Shown here one piece after another: positions 1 to 10,107 of a stretch of 53,887 nucleotides of DNA. This stretch comes from an uncultured Ectothiorhodospiraceae bacterium (GTDB lineage Bacteria > Pseudomonadota > Gammaproteobacteria > UBA9214), in contig CAMYIX010000069.1 in the NCBI GenBank assembly GCA_947258615.1, forward strand, positions 1 to 53,887, written 5' to 3'. The stretch's first letter is position 1. Each line of letters opens with the position of its first letter. Under the pieces are notes generated by a model, which saw nothing but the letters and a program-made list of their open reading frames with translations, did not search any database and was not told the origin of the DNA. Both the position numbers and the translations under genes were made by a program.

Positions 1-107
1 CCGGTGATGACATTCGGGGCCCAGGAAAAATCATGAAAGTTGCTGACCCGGGCCCAGACATCGGCAACGGCTGCGGGCACGACTATCGACTGGCTGGTTG
101 ACGGCAT
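1..107 (-). CDS. SRPBCC-type protein, N-terminal fragment
   Basis: The first 35 codons of a minus-strand gene run off the left edge of the window. The translation begins MPSTSQSIVVPAAVADVWAR and continues with a VSNFHDFSWAP-like stretch. This resembles the N-terminal strand and helix of START/polyketide-cyclase-like (SRPBCC) proteins, a hydrophobic ligand-binding fold; the ligand cannot be guessed. The ATG at 107 follows a good GAGGAAGAG ribosome site. The frame stays open upstream for about 20 codons without an ATG, so a longer form with a rare start is possible. It lies 68 bp after the aminotransferase gene and probably shares its transcript. Many gammaproteobacteria have ybeD-lipB-lipA here instead. 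Confidence 0.5.
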   Translation of the reverse strand, partial: MPSTSQSIVVPAAVADVWARVSNFHDFSWAPNVIT

Positions 108-175
108 CTGCTCTTCCTCGGAGATTACGTTGATTTGACAGGAGGATACATCGGCAGGGCCCTCCAGGGTAACCG

Positions 176-1039
176 TTAGCTCGCCGCGCCGCTGCGCAGG
201 TCCTGCTTGTAATCCTGGTAGAGCAGGATCATGCGCTGCCAGAGCGGGCCGGGCTGTCCGTCCCCGACGCTTTTGTCATTGAGATGGGTGACCGGTGATA
301 TTTCCCGGGTGGAACTGGTGACCCAGATTTCTCCGGCCTGTTCGAGTGCCTGCTCCGTGATGCCGGCCTCACGGAACGGAATGCCGTTGGCGGAAGCCAG
401 CTCCAGGACCAGTTCGCGGGTGATGCCGGGCAGCAGTGAGGGGCCCTTGGGCGGTGTCACCAGGACACCGTTGTGGACGATGAAGACATTACTCGCCGCA
501 CCCTCGGTGGCATGGCCGTTCTTGATCAGGATAGCCTCGGCCGTCGAAGCATCGATGGCCTGCTGGCGCAACAGGACATTGGGCAGCAGGGTGATTGCCT
601 TGATGTCGCATTGTTGCCAGCGGATGTCCGGCAGGGTGATGGCCCTGATCCCGGCCTCGCCGGCGCTGTCTCGTACAGCGGGCGCCGGCGTGCTCATGGC
701 GAATACCGTCGGAAGGGTAGCGAGCGGAAAGGCATGGTCACGCTTTGCAGCCACGCCCCGGGTGACCTGCAGATAGACGGCCTGTTCGCTGCCGGTGTTG
801 CGCGCCACCAGGCCGGTGAGCAACTCGGTCCATTCGTTTTCTGTCATCGGGTTGCCGATACGCACGCCATCGAGGCTGCGCTGCAGGCGCCTGAGGTGCT
901 GGGCGAGCCGGAACAGCCTGCCGTTATAGACGGGTATGACCTCGTAGACACCGTCGCCGAACAGAAAGCCCCGGTCCATGACAGACACCTGTGCCTGGTC
1001 CAGTGGCAGGAAGGTACCGTTCAGGTAGGCAGTGGACAT
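176..1039 (-). CDS. dat: D-amino-acid transaminase (class IV aminotransferase)
   Basis: A fold-type IV PLP aminotransferase of 287 residues. Near the N-terminus it has the family signature VMDRGFLFGDGVYEV. The PLP lysine is in CDIKAITLLPNV, and the cofactor glutamate is in the GHATEGAASNVF segment. This set fits D-alanine transaminase, which makes D-Glu or D-Ala for peptidoglycan; branched-chain aminotransferase or aminodeoxychorismate lyase are less likely alternatives in the same fold. The start was set at MSTAYLNG (1039) because the family begins there; the frame is open further upstream with unrelated residues, and no strong ribosome site is visible. It follows dacA by 43 bp, the usual dacA-dat arrangement of wall genes. 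Confidence 0.85.
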   Translation of the reverse strand: MSTAYLNGTFLPLDQAQVSVMDRGFLFGDGVYEVIPVYNGRLFRLAQHLRRLQRSLDGVRIGNPMTENEWTELLTGLVARNTGSEQAVYLQVTRGVAAKRDHAFPLATLPTVFAMSTPAPAVRDSAGEAGIRAITLPDIRWQQCDIKAITLLPNVLLRQQAIDASTAEAILIKNGHATEGAASNVFIVHNGVLVTPPKGPSLLPGITRELVLELASANGIPFREAGITEQALEQAGEIWVTSSTREISPVTHLNDKSVGDGQPGPLWQRMILLYQDYKQDLRSGAAS

Positions 1040-1082
1040 GTGCGTTTTGGGAACCGGCTGGTGAGCGCTTAGGCAAGCCGCC

Positions 1083-2286
1083 CTATTCGAAATAGAGCAG
1101 GGCTTCATCCACGAGGCGTTGCCAGAAGGAGCCTTCACCAACGCCCTGCAGCGCGATCAGTTCGTGTTCTGTGACCAGTTCCTCGCCCAGCTGCACCTGT
1201 ACCTTGCCAAGGGTCTGCCCCTGGGTGACCGGGGCGGTGATCTGGTTGTCGATGGTCATGGAGGCATCCAGTGACTTGTATTGTCCCCGCGGGATGGTCA
1301 CATAGAGGGGACTGTGCAGGCCGAGTGAGACGGATTCTGTTGCACCCTTCCAGATGCGCGTCGTGGTCAGCTGGGCCCCGGCATCGTACAGTTTATGGGT
1401 CTCGAAAAAGCGGAAACCGTAATTGAGCAGGGCCTGGCTGGCATCGGCGCGGGCATTCTCGCTCTTGGTGCCGAGCACTACGGTGATCAGGCGCATGTTG
1501 TCCTTCACGGCCGAGGTCACCAGGCAATAGCCTGCCGATTCGGTGTGTCCCGTCTTGACACCATCGACGCTGTCATCGCGCCAGAGCAGCTTGTTACGGT
1601 TGTACTGGGTGATCTCGTTAAAGGTGAATTCCTTTTGCGAGTACCACTTGTAGTAATCCTGAAAATCGGCGATCAGCAGTTCGGCAAGCCGCGCTATGTC
1701 CCGGGCCGTCATGTAGTGATCGGGACCGGGCAGGCAGTTCGGCAAGCCGCGCTATGTCCCGGGCCGTCATGTAGTGATCGGGACCGGGCAGGCCGGTCGA
1801 ATTGGTGAAGTGGCTGCCTTGCAGGCCGATATCCTCGGCATGGCGGTTCATCAGGGCGGCAAAGGTTTCCTCGCTGCCGGCGATATACTCGGCCAGCGCC
1901 ACGGTGGCATCGTTGCCCGACTGGATGATCATGCCCTTCAACAGGTCCTCCACGGAGACCTGCTTGCCGACCTCGATGAACATGCGTGAACCGGGTGTGC
2001 GCCAGGCCTTTTCGCTCACCGTCACCATGTCGCTCAGGCTGATATTGCCCGACAGCAGTTCCTTGAAGACCACGTAGGCCGTCATCAGCTTGGTGATGCT
2101 GGCAGGTTCGACCGCTGCTTCCGAGTCCTGCTCGGCAATGATCCGTCCACTGTTGAAGTCCTGGATGATAAAGGCCTTTGCGCCGGTGGAAGGCGGCTTC
2201 GGGATCGGCAGGGGGGCGGCCTGGGCGGCGGCGAGTACTAGGAAAAAGGGGATCAGCGTAATGATGCGAATGATACGAGACGGCAT
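1083..2286 (-). pseudogene. dacA: D-alanyl-D-alanine carboxypeptidase (PBP5/6 type), frameshifted by a tandem duplication
   Basis: PBP5/6-type DD-carboxypeptidases trim the terminal D-Ala of the peptidoglycan stem peptide in the periplasm. The upstream part (from 2286) has a signal peptide ending near residue 23, the SxxK motif SITK at 63-66 and SGN at 123-125. The downstream part carries KTGHTES and a C-terminal domain ending in a probable amphipathic anchor (FWQRLVDEALLYFE). The parts lie in different frames because a 58-bp unit is present twice in tandem at 1676-1793. Removing one unit gives a continuous protein of about 381 residues, close to the family's usual ~400. As it stands, translation leaves the frame before KTG, so the product should be inactive. 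Either a real recent mutation or an assembly error. Confidence 0.85.
1676..1793. repeat. 58-bp tandem duplication inside dacA
   Basis: Positions 1676-1735 and 1734-1793 are identical when shifted by 58 bp; matching stops at 1675/1733 and 1736/1794. Because 58 is not a multiple of three, the second unit shifts the dacA frame. The perfect identity means the event is very recent or artificial. Confidence 0.95.
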
Positions 2287-2380
2287 GACGTTCCTGTGCT
2301 GATGTGGGTGGAAAAACTCACTGCATTGTCCGGATGTCAGGGGCGATTTGCAACGCCAGCCGGGGTGGATACAGGCAGTG

Positions 2381-3286
2381 TCAATAGATGATCACCTGGG
2401 TGTCATTGATTCCCAGTGATATCAGGTTGTTGGCGACCTGGTCGGCCTCGTCGACGGAAGCCAGCGGGCCGACCTGGACACGGTGCAGTGCCGGGCTGGC
2501 CGTGGCCCCGGTGACAATGCGCACTGGTCCGAGGTTCGATGCGGCCAGGCGGTCCTTCAGGCGTTGCGCATTGTCCCTGACACGAAAGGCGCCGACCTGG
2601 ATAAACAGGCTGATTTCCCCGGCCACGGTGGTTTGCTCCGGGCGGGTCTGTTGCGGTCCCGCCTGCGGGGGGGCGGCGGTCGTGGTCGCCGCGATGGCCG
2701 CTTCCGCAGGGTCGGTTGGGGCAGTCACCGCAGTCGTTGCCGCAGCGGGGGCCCTGGTGTCGATCGCCTCGATTTCTACCAGTCCGGTGCCGTACTCGAG
2801 GATACCGAGCTTGGCGGCCGCCACGTAGGACAGGTCGATAATGCGGTTGTTGTGGAACGGTCCACGGTCATTGACCTTGACGACAATGCTGCGTCCGTTG
2901 CGCAGATTGGTCACCCTGACATAGGTGGGCAGGGGCAGGGACTTGTGGGCCGCCGTCATCTTGTAGATGTCGTAGACCTCGCCACTGGAGGTGCGCCGGC
3001 CGTGGAACTTGGTGCCGTACCAGGAGGCGATGCCGCGCTCCTTGTGGCCGCGGCTGCTCGGCATGGTGTAATAGCGCTTCCCGTAGACCACGTAGGAACT
3101 GGGGTTGCCGTAACGGCTTAGCGGCTCGGCACGCGCGACGGCGTCCTGGATACCGGAAATATCCCGGGGCTGCGGCGGGGCCTGGTCGACCTGTTCCAGC
3201 GGGCCGCGGGTACTGCAGCCCGCGCTGATCAGGGTGCCGAGCAGCGCGGCCAGAAACGGTATTTTGGGTAACGGACGCTTAATCAT
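2381..3286 (-). CDS. rlpA: RlpA-type septal-ring lytic transglycosylase lipoprotein
   Basis: RlpA proteins are outer-membrane lipoproteins that cut glycan strands lacking stem peptides and gather at the septum. Starting at 3286 gives 301 residues with a lipobox (LISAGC, Cys24). A double-psi beta-barrel domain follows at about 85-175 (RGIASWYG, the His in TAAHKSLPLP, the Asp in VNDRGPF). An Ala/Thr/Pro linker comes next, and a C-terminal SPOR domain covers about 222-301 (FIQVGAF...HRVQVGP). The longer open frame upstream was rejected because it would bury the lipobox. The ATG overlaps the 3' end of mltB by 8 bp, so the two are translationally linked. Confidence 0.92.
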   Translation of the reverse strand: MIKRPLPKIPFLAALLGTLISAGCSTRGPLEQVDQAPPQPRDISGIQDAVARAEPLSRYGNPSSYVVYGKRYYTMPSSRGHKERGIASWYGTKFHGRRTSSGEVYDIYKMTAAHKSLPLPTYVRVTNLRNGRSIVVKVNDRGPFHNNRIIDLSYVAAAKLGILEYGTGLVEIEAIDTRAPAAATTAVTAPTDPAEAAIAATTTAAPPQAGPQQTRPEQTTVAGEISLFIQVGAFRVRDNAQRLKDRLAASNLGPVRIVTGATASPALHRVQVGPLASVDEADQVANNLISLGINDTQVIIY

Positions 3287-4331
3287 GCCTCGCCTGAAGG
3301 GACTGCTCGCGCGCCTGCCGGATCGCCTCACTCAACTGGTAGACCGCCATGGCATAGAGGGGGCTGCGGTTGTAGCGGGTGATGACATAGAAATTGTTCA
3401 TGGCCAGCCAGTACCCCGGTCCATCCCTGTTCTCCAGCGAAACCAGAGCAGCGAGCGTGTCATCCGGTTGCGCCAGGGAAGGCGTGATGCCGGCCTGCTG
3501 CAGCTGTTTCATGGCCGTGTGCGGTTTAAGGCCCTTGTCCAGCACTGCACGGTAGGCATCACCTGATACGGCTGCGGGAATGATCACCGGTGCCCCGAGG
3601 TCCCAGCCATGCTCGTGCATGTAGTTGGCGACACTGCCGATAATATCCATGGGGCTGTTCCAGAGATCGCGCCTTCCATCCTGGTCGAAGTCAACGGCGT
3701 AGTGCCGGTAGCTGCTGGGGATGAACTGGCCATAGCCCATTGCGCCGGCATAGGAGCCCTTGGTCGACAGCAGGTCGATATTCTCCTCCTGGGCAAGCAC
3801 CAGGTAGTGTTCCAGTTCGCCGCGGAAGAACTTGCTGCGCGGTGGGTAGTCGAACGCCAGCGTGGACAGTGCATCGAGCACGCGGTGCGAGCCGGTGTTG
3901 CCGCCGTAGCGGGTCTCAACGCCGATGATGGCCACAATGACCTGGGAGTCGACACCCAGCTCCCGTTCCGCCTTTTCCAGGATCCCGGCATGCCGGTTCC
4001 AGAAGGCGACACCACCGTCGATACGGCTCTGGGTCAGGAAGATCTTGCGGTATTCGTGCCAGGCCAGGCGCTTTTCCGCAGGCCGGCTCATCAGCTTGAG
4101 GATGTCTTCCCGCCGCTGTGCCGCGCGGAAAACCGCATTCAGTTCGGCCTTGCTGAAATCATGGCGGGCAGCCATTTCCTTAATGAAGGCCTGAGCCTCC
4201 GGGTGGGTTATATAGCCGGGGGAGGACCCCGGGGCGGCGGCGGTCGTGGTGCAGGCCGGCGTGGCAGCCAGCGATGCAAGCAGGACAACAGAGGTCTTAA
4301 AAATCCTTTGCATCATTACAGCGCATTCCAT
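3279..4331 (-). CDS. mltB: Membrane-bound lytic murein transglycosylase B
   Basis: MltB cleaves the MurNAc-GlcNAc bond, forming 1,6-anhydro ends during wall turnover. The 350-residue product has a lipoprotein signal (AATPAC, Cys27). The SLT_2 catalytic domain has its glutamate at E139 in GVETRYGGNTGS, followed by the GAMGYGQFIPSSY and DFDQDGRRDLW motifs of this family. It lies between rodA and rlpA in the elongasome operon. Start at 4331, where GGAG sits 9 nt upstream; an internal ATG pair at 4316/4313 is also possible and would keep the signal peptide. Confidence 0.92.
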   Translation of the reverse strand: MECAVMMQRIFKTSVVLLASLAATPACTTTAAAPGSSPGYITHPEAQAFIKEMAARHDFSKAELNAVFRAAQRREDILKLMSRPAEKRLAWHEYRKIFLTQSRIDGGVAFWNRHAGILEKAERELGVDSQVIVAIIGVETRYGGNTGSHRVLDALSTLAFDYPPRSKFFRGELEHYLVLAQEENIDLLSTKGSYAGAMGYGQFIPSSYRHYAVDFDQDGRRDLWNSPMDIIGSVANYMHEHGWDLGAPVIIPAAVSGDAYRAVLDKGLKPHTAMKQLQQAGITPSLAQPDDTLAALVSLENRDGPGYWLAMNNFYVITRYNRSPLYAMAVYQLSEAIRQAREQSLQARHD

Positions 4332-4361
4332 GATTGATGGCTCCGGCCGTATTCTATCATT

Positions 4362-5486
4362 TCACGTCGGCAGTAGCTTGCGGTGTGTCTGGATTGACAT
4401 CAATATCCCAAAACCGGCCATCAGGGTGACGATCGATGTGCCACCGTAACTGATCATGGGCAGGGGCAGCCCCACGACCGGCAGCAGGCCGGTCACCATG
4501 CCGGTATTCACAATAATATAAACAAAAAAGGTCAGCGCAAGGCTGCCGGCCAGCAGGCGCGTGAAGGTGTCCTGGGCCTGGGTGGCGATCAGGATGCCGC
4601 GAACCACAATGAAGATATAGAAGGCGAACAGCAGCAGGATGCCGATGAAGCCGAATTCCTCGCCGAGCACGGCGAAGATGAAGTCGGTCGAGCGCTCCGG
4701 GAGGAAATCCAGCTGTGACTGGGTGCCGTTCAGCCAGCCCTTGCCGAACAGCCCGCCCGAACCGATGGCGATCTTGGACTGGATGATATGGTAGCCGGCT
4801 CCGAGGGGGTCTCTTTCAGGGTTCAGGAAGGTAATTACCCGGATGCGCTGGTAATCGTGCATGAAATGCCACAGCAGGGGGGTGGCCGCGGCAGCAACCG
4901 CTGTCAGAAAGGCAAGCAGGCGCCACTGCAGACCGGCCAGAAACAGCACAAAGAACCCCGAGCTGGCAATCAGCAGGGAGGTGCCCAGGTCGGGCTGCTT
5001 GGCGATCATCAATGCGGGGACGACAATGATCACGCCGCCGGCAAGCAGCTGGTAGCGGTTGGGGGGGAGGCGGGCATCGGCGAGATACCAGGCCACCATC
5101 ATGGGAACGGCCAGTTTCATCATCTCCGATGGCTGGAAACGGACGAAATACAGGTCCAGCCAGCGCTGGGCGCCGCCGCTTACCTCGCCCATGACCAGGA
5201 CCGCCAGCAGCAGCAGGATACCGGTCACGAACACCCAGGGTGTCAGGCGTTGCAACACCTGCGGGGTGATCTGGGCAATGGCGAACATGCCGGCAAAGGC
5301 CAGGCCGAGGCGTGCCAGCTGGCGCTGGATCAACCCGGCATCCTCGCCGCCGGCGCTGTACAACACCATCAGCCCGAGAGTCGAGACACCGATGAGTGCA
5401 AACAGCAGCGGTGCGTCGATGTGCAGCTGGTATTGCCAGCCGCGCCGGCTGGCATCCATGTGGCTGCTGGGGACCCGGGGTCTCAT
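4362..5486 (-). CDS. rodA: Rod-shape peptidoglycan polymerase RodA (SEDS family)
   Basis: RodA is the SEDS glycosyltransferase that polymerises lipid II with PBP2 during side-wall growth. The 374-residue protein has about ten hydrophobic segments. SEDS hallmarks include RPSEMMKL-like FQPSEMMKLAVP, KQPDLGTS, the extracytoplasmic loop GAGYHIIQSKIAIGSGG, and FLPERSTDFIFAVLGEEFG. Its ATG overlaps the mrdA stop codon (ATGA), the usual tight coupling with its partner transpeptidase. Confidence 0.95.
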   Translation of the reverse strand: MRPRVPSSHMDASRRGWQYQLHIDAPLLFALIGVSTLGLMVLYSAGGEDAGLIQRQLARLGLAFAGMFAIAQITPQVLQRLTPWVFVTGILLLLAVLVMGEVSGGAQRWLDLYFVRFQPSEMMKLAVPMMVAWYLADARLPPNRYQLLAGGVIIVVPALMIAKQPDLGTSLLIASSGFFVLFLAGLQWRLLAFLTAVAAAATPLLWHFMHDYQRIRVITFLNPERDPLGAGYHIIQSKIAIGSGGLFGKGWLNGTQSQLDFLPERSTDFIFAVLGEEFGFIGILLLFAFYIFIVVRGILIATQAQDTFTRLLAGSLALTFFVYIIVNTGMVTGLLPVVGLPLPMISYGGTSIVTLMAGFGILMSIQTHRKLLPT

Positions 5487-7333
5487 GACGCCTTGTCCAC
5501 CAGGTAACTGTCCATGATTGCGCGTGCGATGGGTGCCGCGACAGCGGCGCCGCTGCCGCCATTCTCGACGATAACGGCCACCACGATTTGCGGGTCATCG
5601 ACGGGTGCGAAGGAAATGAACAGGGCGTGGTCGCGCAGTTTCTCCGCGATCGCCTCGGCATCATATTTCTCTTCCTCTTTCAGGCCGAACACCTGGGCGG
5701 TGCCGGTCTTGCCGGCAATGCGGTAGGGACTGTCGAGGCCGATGCGACGTGCTGTGCCGCGCTCTCCATGGACGACGTGGATCATGGAGTCGATGACAGC
5801 GTCCCAGTGTGCGGGGTCATTTATTGCAATGGACCGGTTCTGCCCGCGCAGGTGTGGTTGCAGCGTTGAATCGCCCGCGCGCTGTTCGATGTGGATGATG
5901 TTCGGTTTTATTCCCTGCCCCCGGTTGGCCAGGGTGGCCGTGGCGACTGCAAGTTGCAAGGGCGTGGACAGGAAAAAACCCTGACCGATTCCGGTGATGA
6001 TGGTTTCTCCCGGGAACCAGGGTTCCCCGCGACGTGCACGTTTCCACTCCGGCGAGGGCAGCAGGCCGGGCAGTTCACCCTGGATGTCGATGCCGGTGCG
6101 CTTGCCGAAGCCGAACTGTTGCAGGTAGTCATGAATGCGGCCGATGCCCATCGACAGGGCCAGGTCGTAGAAATAGACATCGCAGGACTGGGCAATGGCG
6201 TCGTCCAGCCTTACCGTGCCGTGCCCGGTGCGTTTCCAGTCGCGGAATTTGCGGCTGCTGCCAGGCAGGGTATAGAAACCGGGGCAGTAGGTGCTGGAGT
6301 TGTGACCGGTGATGCCCTGTTCCAGTCCGGCCAGACCGATAAAGGGTTTGACGGTTGAGCCCGGCGGGTATTGACCGCGCAGGGCGCGGTTGAACAGTGG
6401 TTCCCGCTCGTCCTCCCTGAGCGCGGTATAGTCGGCGTACTCGATGCCGTTCACGAACGGGTTGGGATCGTAGCCCGGCAGGCTGGCCATGGCTAGGATG
6501 TCACCGGTCTTCGGGTCAAGTGCGATGGCCGAACCTGCGTGGTCAGCCAGTGCCCTTTCGACATCGGCCTGCAGGCGCGAATCCAGTGTCAGGAAGAGAT
6601 TGTTTCCGGGGACGGGCGGGGTGCGTTTGAGCACGCGCAGCACCCGGCCCTGGGCCGTGGTCTCGACGTGTTCAAGACCCACCGTGCCGTGCAGCAGGTT
6701 CTCGTAGCTTTTTTCCACGCCGGTCTTGCCGACGTGCGTGGTGCCGCTGTAATTCGAACTGTCCAGGGACTTCAGGGCCTGCTCGTCGATGCGCCCCACG
6801 TAACCCAGGGCATGCACACCGAGCTTGCCGAGCGGGTAGTGTCGGGCGAGGCCGGCCTGGATATCCACACCCGGAAAGCGATGCCGGTTGACGGAAAAGC
6901 GCGCCACCTCTTCGTCGCTGAGATGAAAGCGCAGCGGCACGGCCTCGAAGCGCGGCTTGCGCTTCAACAGTTTTTCGAAACGGCTGCGGTCGGTGTCCCG
7001 GATGTGGATGATCTCCTCGAGTGCGGTCAGCGTTGCGGGTATGTCATCGAGCTGTTCCGCGGTGATCTCCAGCCGGTAGGAGGGGAGGTTCTCGGCGAGA
7101 ATGATGCCGTTACGGTCATAAATCAGGCCGCGACTGGGCGCGATGGCGCGCAGTTTTACCCGGTTGTCTTCTGACAGGGTGGTGAAGTGTTCGTGGGCGA
7201 TGACCTGCAGGTAGATAAGCCGGCTGAAAAGCAACACTAACAACAGACTGCAGAACATGAGCATCACGATCGCCCGGTTGGAAAACAGGCGGTACTCGAG
7301 AAAGTGGTCTTTCAGCGTGAGCTGTCGCAGCAT
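5483..7333 (-). CDS. mrdA: Penicillin-binding protein 2 (peptidoglycan DD-transpeptidase)
   Basis: PBP2 cross-links new peptidoglycan in the elongasome. It has 616 residues, close to the family's usual length, with one N-terminal membrane segment (about 22-44). A dimerisation domain precedes the transpeptidase domain. The three active-site motifs are intact: STVK at 326-329, SCD at 383-385 and KTG at 542-544. PSRGLIYDRNG near residue 66 is typical of class B PBPs. It lies 27 bp after mreD and overlaps rodA by 4 bp. Confidence 0.96.
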   Translation of the reverse strand: MLRQLTLKDHFLEYRLFSNRAIVMLMFCSLLLVLLFSRLIYLQVIAHEHFTTLSEDNRVKLRAIAPSRGLIYDRNGIILAENLPSYRLEITAEQLDDIPATLTALEEIIHIRDTDRSRFEKLLKRKPRFEAVPLRFHLSDEEVARFSVNRHRFPGVDIQAGLARHYPLGKLGVHALGYVGRIDEQALKSLDSSNYSGTTHVGKTGVEKSYENLLHGTVGLEHVETTAQGRVLRVLKRTPPVPGNNLFLTLDSRLQADVERALADHAGSAIALDPKTGDILAMASLPGYDPNPFVNGIEYADYTALREDEREPLFNRALRGQYPPGSTVKPFIGLAGLEQGITGHNSSTYCPGFYTLPGSSRKFRDWKRTGHGTVRLDDAIAQSCDVYFYDLALSMGIGRIHDYLQQFGFGKRTGIDIQGELPGLLPSPEWKRARRGEPWFPGETIITGIGQGFFLSTPLQLAVATATLANRGQGIKPNIIHIEQRAGDSTLQPHLRGQNRSIAINDPAHWDAVIDSMIHVVHGERGTARRIGLDSPYRIAGKTGTAQVFGLKEEEKYDAEAIAEKLRDHALFISFAPVDDPQIVVAVIVENGGSGAAVAAPIARAIMDSYLVDKAS

Positions 7334-7360
7334 GAGGGCAGGTCCTGGCGTATCGGGTGA

Positions 7361-7849
7361 CTAGCTGACCCTGAAGCCGCGCCGCAGCGAGCGCAGTGCG
7401 ATATAGATGAAGGGCCAGATAAACATCCCCGCCAGCGAGGGTGCCCAGTAATACAGGGGAGGTCCGGGCCTGCCGATAAAACGACTGACCCACAGGGACA
7501 GCAGCTGGTGCAGGATCAGCAGTACCAGCACGGTAAGGGCCTGCTGCCATACCGGGAACAGCCTGACGCGCAGATGGAGCCTCAGCGTCAGGTAGGCCAC
7601 GATGGTCAATGCCATGGCATGTTGCCCCAGCAGGCTGCCGGTCAGCAGGTCGACCAGCAGACCCATGACCCAGCCGGTGCCGACACCGACCCGGTCCGGC
7701 ACGGCCAGGCACCAGTAGATCAGCACCAGGCCGACCCAGTCCGGGCGCAGGTAACGCGCCCACTCAGGCAGGGGCACGATGGTCAGCAACAGGGCTGTGA
7801 CAAAGGTCACGGCGATAACGCCACCGCCATGGTGCCGACCGATGATCAC
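7361..7849 (-). CDS. mreD: Rod shape-determining protein MreD
   Basis: MreD is a small inner-membrane protein linking MreC to the wall synthases. The 162 residues are almost entirely hydrophobic, with five or six predicted membrane segments. It has the family-like GWVMGLLVDLLTGSLLGQHA stretch with its conserved acidic residue, and LHLRVRLFPVWQQA. The first codon overlaps the 3' end of mreC by 4 bp. Assignment rests mainly on hydropathy, length and position between mreC and mrdA. Confidence 0.92.
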   Translation of the reverse strand: MIIGRHHGGGVIAVTFVTALLLTIVPLPEWARYLRPDWVGLVLIYWCLAVPDRVGVGTGWVMGLLVDLLTGSLLGQHAMALTIVAYLTLRLHLRVRLFPVWQQALTVLVLLILHQLLSLWVSRFIGRPGPPLYYWAPSLAGMFIWPFIYIALRSLRRGFRVS

Positions 7850-8778
7850 GGTGTCTCCGCCTCCTCATCCGCGGCCAGCGGTTCGGGGGCGACCTCCGGG
7901 TCGTCCTCCAGCTGTTGTTCTTCGGCCTGGGTCGCGGCCTTCATTTCCAGGGTGCTGGTGTCATCCGGCCAGACCAGCAGGATCTCGCGGCTACGGTTCA
8001 GTTGCGCGCTCGGTGTGGCGATCACGGCCGCAAAGGGGCGTCCCGGGTCATGCTGCACCCCCTGGACTACGGCCACCGGATAGCCTGGCGGGAAGCGCCC
8101 GCCCAGCCCGGAACTGACCAGCAGATCGCCTGGCTGGATGTCGGCATTGTTGGGAATATACGGCAATTCCAGCCGGTTGATGGTGCCGCTGCCGAGGGCG
8201 ATGGTGCGGATGCCGTTGCGGTTGACCTGTACCGGCAGGGCATGGGCCGTGTCGGTGATCAGTACCGCGGTCGAGGTGTACGGGCCGACGTGAACCACCT
8301 GTCCCATGATGCCGTCTGCGTCCAGGATTGGCTGGCCCGGGTAGATCTTGTCGAGTTCCCCCTTGTTGATTACGACCTGGTGCTTGTAGGGATCGAGGTT
8401 GACCGACATCAGTTCCGCGACGAGCACCCGCTCGCCGATCTTGAACGAGGAGTCCAGCAGTTCGCGCAGGCGGATGTTTTCGGTCTCCAGCGCCTGCAGC
8501 TTTTGACTGCGGGCCTTGAGCATCAGCAGTTGGGTGCGCAGGCTGACGTTTTCCTCCTGTAGCTGGCGGCGGGTTGCTAGGGACTCGCGGAACCATTCCG
8601 ACACGGCACCCGGCATCTCGACCGCCAGTTGCAGTGGATAGACCAGGACGGACAGGCCGGCGCGCAGGGATTTAATGTGGTTCTGGCGGTGGTCCATCAT
8701 CATCAGGGCTATCGACAGTGTGACGAGCAACACCAGTCGTGTCGTGATCGATGGACCCTGTGTGAAGATGAGCTTGAT
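7846..8778 (-). CDS. mreC: Rod shape-determining protein MreC, apparent AUC start
   Basis: MreC is a bitopic periplasmic protein that organises PBP2, RodA and MreB. After a membrane segment it shows a coiled coil (about residues 55-90, QLQEENVSLRTQLL) and the beta-rich MreC core. Core motifs include PYKHQVVINKG, GIMGQVVHVG, HALPVQVNRNGIR and GDLLVSSGLGGRFPPGYPVA. An acidic Pro/Glu tail ends it. The first usable GTG (8733) would start inside the membrane helix. The homologous N-terminus (KLIFTQGPSITTRLVLL) extends 15 codons upstream and begins at an ATC (8778-8776). That codon is preceded 7 nt upstream by AGGGG, and an in-frame stop lies further up. I used 8778; 8733 is the conservative choice. 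Confidence 0.88.
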   Translation of the reverse strand: MKLIFTQGPSITTRLVLLVTLSIALMMMDHRQNHIKSLRAGLSVLVYPLQLAVEMPGAVSEWFRESLATRRQLQEENVSLRTQLLMLKARSQKLQALETENIRLRELLDSSFKIGERVLVAELMSVNLDPYKHQVVINKGELDKIYPGQPILDADGIMGQVVHVGPYTSTAVLITDTAHALPVQVNRNGIRTIALGSGTINRLELPYIPNNADIQPGDLLVSSGLGGRFPPGYPVAVVQGVQHDPGRPFAAVIATPSAQLNRSREILLVWPDDTSTLEMKAATQAEEQQLEDDPEVAPEPLAADEEAETP

Positions 8779-8888
8779 GAGCGCACCCCTGTATGAATGC
8801 CGGAGTTATCCTGCCGGGAAAATTGTCAGCCGCGACAAACTGCGGGCCATTCTAGCGTAACCGGGCGCAGGTGGGCCGCCGCGGTGGG

Positions 8889-9938
<1,050 letters not shown>

Positions 9939-10107
9939 TTATTCTTTAATCCATAGCGGTCATGCGTCGTTGCAGGGGGGTAATCTATCAACGGGGGGAG
10001 ATTTGGGCAAGGAATTAGCCGTGTTCTGAATCCTTCATGCATTGGATGGGTGTGTATGCTACCTTTGCGCCCCTGCTGAAATCAGTCAGTCAGTGAGCGG
10101 AGTCGCC
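9939..10107. promoter_or_regulatory. Divergent promoter region between mreB and gatC
   Basis: This 169-bp gap separates two diverging operons, so promoters for both must lie here or close by. On the plus strand a TGTGTATGCT sequence near 10051 looks like an extended -10 for gatCAB, with no convincing -35. A GCGGAG ribosome site precedes gatC. No operator can be named. Confidence 0.35.

Noticed and set aside
473-1072. Long plus-strand open frame opposite dat
   Set aside because: It is the reverse-strand shadow of a well-supported aminotransferase; no ribosome site and no family pattern.
4788-5507. 239-codon plus-strand frame opposite rodA
   Set aside because: Gln/His-rich translation typical of an antisense shadow of a membrane protein gene.
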